In this document: positions 60,001 to 64,000 of the stretch, one piece after another | Position numbering within the stretch: position 1 is the first letter of the stretch | Layout of the letters: every line of letters starts with the position of its first letter | NCBI RefSeq assembly: GCF_018873765.1 | Contig: NC_057926.1 | Location: forward strand, 49,777,043 to 49,841,042 | DNA: 64,000 nucleotides | Source: Telopea speciosissima | Lineage: Eukaryota; Streptophyta; Magnoliopsida; Proteales; Proteaceae | Direction: 5' to 3' | Translations under genes and position numbers: made by a program | Notes under the pieces: model-generated | What the model saw: only the letters and a program-made list of their open reading frames with translations | The model's database searches: none | What the model was told of the DNA's origin: nothing

Positions 60001-63000
60001 TTTCTCTTTGCTGGAAAATACAGAAATCATCATTAATCCATTTTTACTTTTTTCAATTTGTGCCAGCCAATTCTAGGGATAAGGCTTTCCCCTGCCTGCC
60101 TTACATAAAGGGAAGATTGCATTGTACCTGTAACATATGTACACTTGTTACTTTCCGGATTATATAAATCTAATATAAAGAGTAGCCTGGGTTTGCAAAC
60201 AGAGGAAGTTTGGTGTCCCTTAAAATGGAATAACTCCTTTTTCCAGTTGCTATAGAACCAACCGAAAATTTCAAGAATCATCTACATCAACAAAACTTTA
60301 GTTACAGAACAAACTAACAGGGATATTACATTCATGACAAGGGGAGAGAGGGGTAAAACTGTACTTTTCCATAACAAAATAAAACAATAAATAAATGAGA
60401 TGTAGATTTAAAGTAGCAACAAAACCTACAGTATATGTTGAGTTTGACCTCCATACATAGTACAGAAAGTAAGAACCAGGGAAAAACTTAAATACTAGAG
60501 GTCTACCTGCTTGAAGATAGTGCTGGTTCCAGACCCTTCCAATCCAAGCAACAGAAGTTTCTGGACTCTTTCCTGCTCCAAATACTCAGGCACCACCCTA
60601 CTAGAAGAGGTATCCGTATCTTCTTTTGGCCCATTAGTGTTTAACGGTGGTACAGGCAATGAGAATAATGAACACATGAAACGAGTCGACGCCTGCCTAG
60701 CAAGGACCAGACTCCAACTGTTTAACAAATCAATTTTGTAACCATTGTTTATTTAATCCTAGTGATAATTTATTTAATATGAGAAGGCGTAACATACCTT
60801 TCCCCATATGTTTCCTTTTATGTTATTCTGACCTTCTTCCTCGTAAGATCCATCATCATACACCCAAAAATGAGTATCCCGAGGGCACTGGACCTTAGCC
60901 AACTGTAATGAAAACCAATCAGACCACGCATCAAGTTTGTATATGGCAAATGGGACCAAAGCAGAGGCAGGAGAACTGAATAAAAGACCTGACCTGAAGC
61001 AAACAATGACTAAGCCACTTGAGGAAGCATATTAAGAAGAATATAAAACACAAACGTTTAAAAGCAGTAAACGAAGCAGAGATGGTGCATACTTTTAAAA
61101 TAGAAAAAGCACATCGATTATCAGGAAGACATTGCAGCAGCAAAAATAAACAAGACTACTGACCCTGAGAGGAAAAGAGGATTATGAAGCACAATGATAG
61201 AGAGTATAGCCAACTCTCAATACGGCATTGGAGAAGTACATATTCCAAAAATAGTGTGATACTACAAACTAAGAAAATATAGCTAGAGAGAGAGCGTTCT
61301 CTGTCAGTAGCAGGCAGAATTAAACTTTGTTGTGCACTGATGCAGTTTAGAGCATCTATATCCATGTTTTAGCAGATACAAGTAAACTTAGGCTTTACCC
61401 CTTCTTTGAAAGGATAAATGCATTGCAGGTTAACTCTCTGGTCCAAAGAGTTCTGCCACAACATTAAGGTTGCTCTACTGCAACCTGGTGGTCGCGGGTT
61501 CGAAAAAGGAAATAGCCTCTCCACAAAAAGTGGGGGTAAGGCTGCATACATACGCCCTCCCTAGACCCTGCAATAGCGGGAGCCTCATGTACTGGGTATG
61601 CCCCCTTTTTTTTAAGAATTCTGCCACAACATATGGACAGTTGAAACAAAGGAGGCCAATCCACCCTCAAAATTTCTGGATCTCATTTTTCAGATTAGAA
61701 AGTGCCATGAAAGTGTTTTAAGTTTCTTAGTAACATGGTAAAAATAGGAAGAAAATGGGCAATTTATGAAGGGGCAGTGATTACCTCACCCACTATCAAA
61801 ATACATGATGCAAAAAGATACCTAGGAGTTTTATTGCATATGCAAGGGGTTGCATAATTGCCGATACTGAAATACCTAAAGTTACTTTTTCTTCTCATGA
61901 AATTAATTGGGTGAATCACCCACAGGTGAAGCGAATATTTTCCTTTGTGAAAAATGAAAATGCAGTAGGGGACAACTGAGTAAATAACAAATAGGCCCAT
62001 TCTATCCTCCTCTTTAAATCCACGAAGACAGTATAACCAATATAAACTTACCTACTGTTGACAAAATTTAAAGGAGATCCACCCAATACATCCATCATGA
62101 GGGGTAAGCATTAATACCACATTGGAAGACTCAATTTTAGTCAAGTTTAGACTTTCCAAAAGGAAAAATCCACTTCATGGATAAGCTACTGGTTACAGAT
62201 GGTGTGCCAGGGCAAAACCTGTGATACCCACATAATTCAACCAAAACACCACTGATGTCAATGCTGGTAGAAGGAACTCCATGAGCACTTGCAGAGACAA
62301 TTTTCTTTTAATAGTTTCGTTTTGGACCATAATTACTCGGTGTATATTAGTTCCTGCCAACATTACTCTTTGTTATGCCAACAGAACATCTTGTAAATTG
62401 TATACTGTGGCGTATCTTTCTTATCAGCTTTCTCAGTGATGCACCAATCATTTTATTGACCCATAATTTTTAGCAAATATTATTGTAAAAATCTCCGTCA
62501 ATACTAGAACTGACATTAAATTGACAAAATCAAAATACTAAAGGAAATTTTTTTCTTTTCTTGTCCTTTCATTTTTCCTGTTATAAAATTTACCATTATT
62601 CATCCCAAAAAAAAATAGTACAAAAGAAACTTAAAAAGAGGCCCATAGTATTAACATATTTTATGTACTTTCATGTGTACCCTTTTCTTGGCCTTGGGAA
62701 ATTTAGAGTATACTCTCCATTTCATGCTTCAATACTTTTTTGGTCCGTCTCTATCATGGTTTCACATGATCAAGATAGTATGGGCACTTGGAACGTTATT
62801 AGCAATGAACCTACTAATGCAAATATAGATGCTCTCAATGGGTGAAATTTCCTGCAATGACAGCAGCAAATCCATACATTTCCATTGTCAATATAGTCCA
62901 AGTTCCAGAAAATAATTTATTCACCCAAAAAAAAAAAGTTCCAGAAAATACCAATTTTTTGTTAAGGTTAAGGTGCCTTCAATTTATTCTATTGACAAAA

Positions 63001-64000
63001 GTAAATGATAAATGCCTTCTACCGTCTAGTCAGTCTGTCCAGCACCTCCTCCAAGTCTACCATCAAATCATTTTCTTATTGGAAAGTGCTTATTTGACAA
63101 CGAAGATAATGAACCTCAGTAATCATAAAAGCACGGATTAGGTTTGTTTCCTCTACGTATACATGCATTTGCCATGTGACTTTTTATGCATTTTTTAGTA
63201 TGTGCTGGAAGAGACCAAGACCTTACCTTAAGCACCCTAAGCTCTATCCTTGTGATTTCACGGCCATTGATGTAGACTTGTGTGTTCCCATTACTCGCAT
63301 TCTCGCGCATCTTTCCACCAACGTTCAGTTTCGAACTTATGATCCTATCAGGCTTCTCTCCTTCCTGCAATATAACACTTAAATGTAACTATTTAGGAAA
63401 CCAGAATTAAAAGAAGAAACATTTCCATTCTGCAGCACAAGGAATTACCACTACCTTTCCCCAAAGCCCAGAGTCCTTGTCGTACCAGTATTTCCCTGGT
63501 TTCAGCTTCAGGGGAGGGATAGGACAACCCAAAATCTCAGCCAATTCTTCTCGCCCAAGTTCCCTTCCATTGACAATTATTTGCTCCGGTCGAACCTGGT
63601 TTGCCGAACATTCCTTCTCCATTTTCATAATCTGCTTAACCTCTATATGACTAAAGAGTCTGCTCAATATCCTCGAACACTTCCCCAAACTCGACCGCTT
63701 CGACTCATCTATAGGTTGCCCAATGCAGCTCACACACTTACGACCTTCAGGCATGGAACTCATGGCCTCAAGCACGCAATTTCTACAGTAACTGGCATCA
63801 CAAACCAAACAAGCCTCCCTCTCCTTCAACCAATTCCCTTTCTCACATCTGCTACACACTCCTTTCTTCCTTTCCTTCCCCCGTTCCCGAACCAAAACAG
63901 GGGATGTTGACTGCGCCTGATCTGTAACGCGGGACCTAGAAGAAGACAACTCCACATCCTCATCATCCTTATTCCACTCTTCTTCAGAAAGGAAAGTCAC
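54011..64000 (-). CDS. XLG3: Extra-large G protein (XLG3-like), N-terminus beyond window
   Basis: Eight exons on the minus strand: 63455-64000 (5' end cut by the window), 63227-63364, 60798-60902, 60507-60692, 57869-58046, 57072-57316, 55240-55409 and 54011-54581. Together they give 712 residues. All junctions are GT-AG and in frame. Visible residues 49-93 form the XLG Cys-rich domain (CSRC, CLVC, CRNC, CVSC) with SSMPEGRKC. The G-alpha-like half follows: P-loop GLEGSGTST at about 313-321 (Thr where canonical G proteins have Lys), the helical domain with [13 protein letters not shown], the EGVTQSNG stretch, the canonical NKYD at about 600-603 and [18 protein letters not shown] near the end. 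XLGs partner G-beta-gamma at the plasma membrane and in the nucleus and act in immunity, root and stress signalling. The text resembles XLG3 more than XLG1 or XLG2. The first visible codon is GTG (Val), not a start. Confidence 0.93.
58850..59190. repeat. Degenerate GAAAC/GTTTC-rich repeat in XLG intron
   Basis: Motifs such as ggtttcga, tcgaaacc, gtttcaacc and cgaaactt recur across this part of the intron between the P-loop exon and the next exon (58047-60506). The texture resembles 12236-12424 and the interior of the MITE at 49470-49909. It is probably a decayed transposon; ends are not visible. Confidence 0.35.
61448..61632 (+). mobile_element. Au-like SINE with 17-bp target-site duplication
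   Basis: The body 61465-61615 carries 'gtggtcgcgggttcgaa' (B-box), 'aatagcctctccacaaaa', 'gtgggggtaaggctgcatac', 'ccctagaccctgcaatagcg' and 'ggagcctcatgtactgggta', and ends in a T-run. This is the well-known plant Au SINE arrangement. It is flanked by 'gagttctgccacaacat' (61448-61464) and 'gaattctgccacaacat' (61616-61632), which differ at one position. It lies in an XLG intron, opposite to the direction of the gene. Confidence 0.9.

Noticed and set aside
1-64000. CRISPR array, prokaryotic operon, phage or defence system
   Set aside because: There are no spaced short direct repeats, no ribosome-binding sites and no operon-like gene packing; all genes have plant introns and plant families.

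Overview
This window is nuclear DNA from a flowering plant, probably a eudicot. It is A/T-rich. Genes are split by GT-AG introns of up to about 5 kb. CT/GA microsatellites are common in leaders and introns, and the intergenic DNA is full of short non-autonomous transposons (foldback MITEs, tRNA-derived SINEs, a TRIM, decayed LINE ends). All six recognisable proteins belong to plant-specific or plant-typical families. I cannot name the species from the sequence alone. I saw no bacterial operon, CRISPR array, rRNA gene or functional tRNA gene.

Layout. 1-2400: repeat-rich upstream DNA with two palindromic MITEs. 2360-13740 (+): a GBF1-type G-box-binding bZIP factor of 407 aa in 12 coding exons, with a likely non-coding leader exon, a 4.5 kb leader intron and a 3.6 kb last intron. 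13741-20700: intergenic, with MITEs, microsatellites and a three-copy tandem repeat of about 125 bp. 20700-26855 (+): a single-finger C2H2 (QALGGH) repressor-like protein of 273 aa. Its leader seems to be split by a 5.1 kb intron carrying a miniature LTR element. 26856-40640: 13.8 kb without a gene, a graveyard of LINE, SINE and MITE pieces. 40923-46483 (+): an OBERON3/TITANIA1-type PHD-finger protein of 821 aa in two exons. 47431-49389 (-): an intronless DYW-class PPR editing factor of 652 aa that resembles CREF3. 50547-51997 (-): a four-exon cytochrome b561 of 213 aa. 54011-64000 (-): the last eight exons visible of an extra-large G protein (XLG3-like); its N-terminal coding region lies beyond the right edge.

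The genes do not form one pathway. They cover light/ABA-responsive transcription (GBF1), C2H2 repression, meristem chromatin reading (OBE3), organelle RNA editing (PPR), ascorbate-dependent transmembrane electron transfer (cyt b561) and G-protein signalling (XLG). From memory, OBE3 and a cytochrome b561 gene are neighbours in Arabidopsis as well (At1g14740/At1g14730), which would make this part of the window an old conserved block. All exon boundaries were inferred by eye from GT-AG sites, reading frame and family similarity. I found no convincing undescribed biological system. The most interesting leftovers are a near-perfect hairpin in the GBF1 leader intron, a TRIM and an overlapping upstream ORF in the zinc-finger gene leader, and SINEs with intact target-site duplications.
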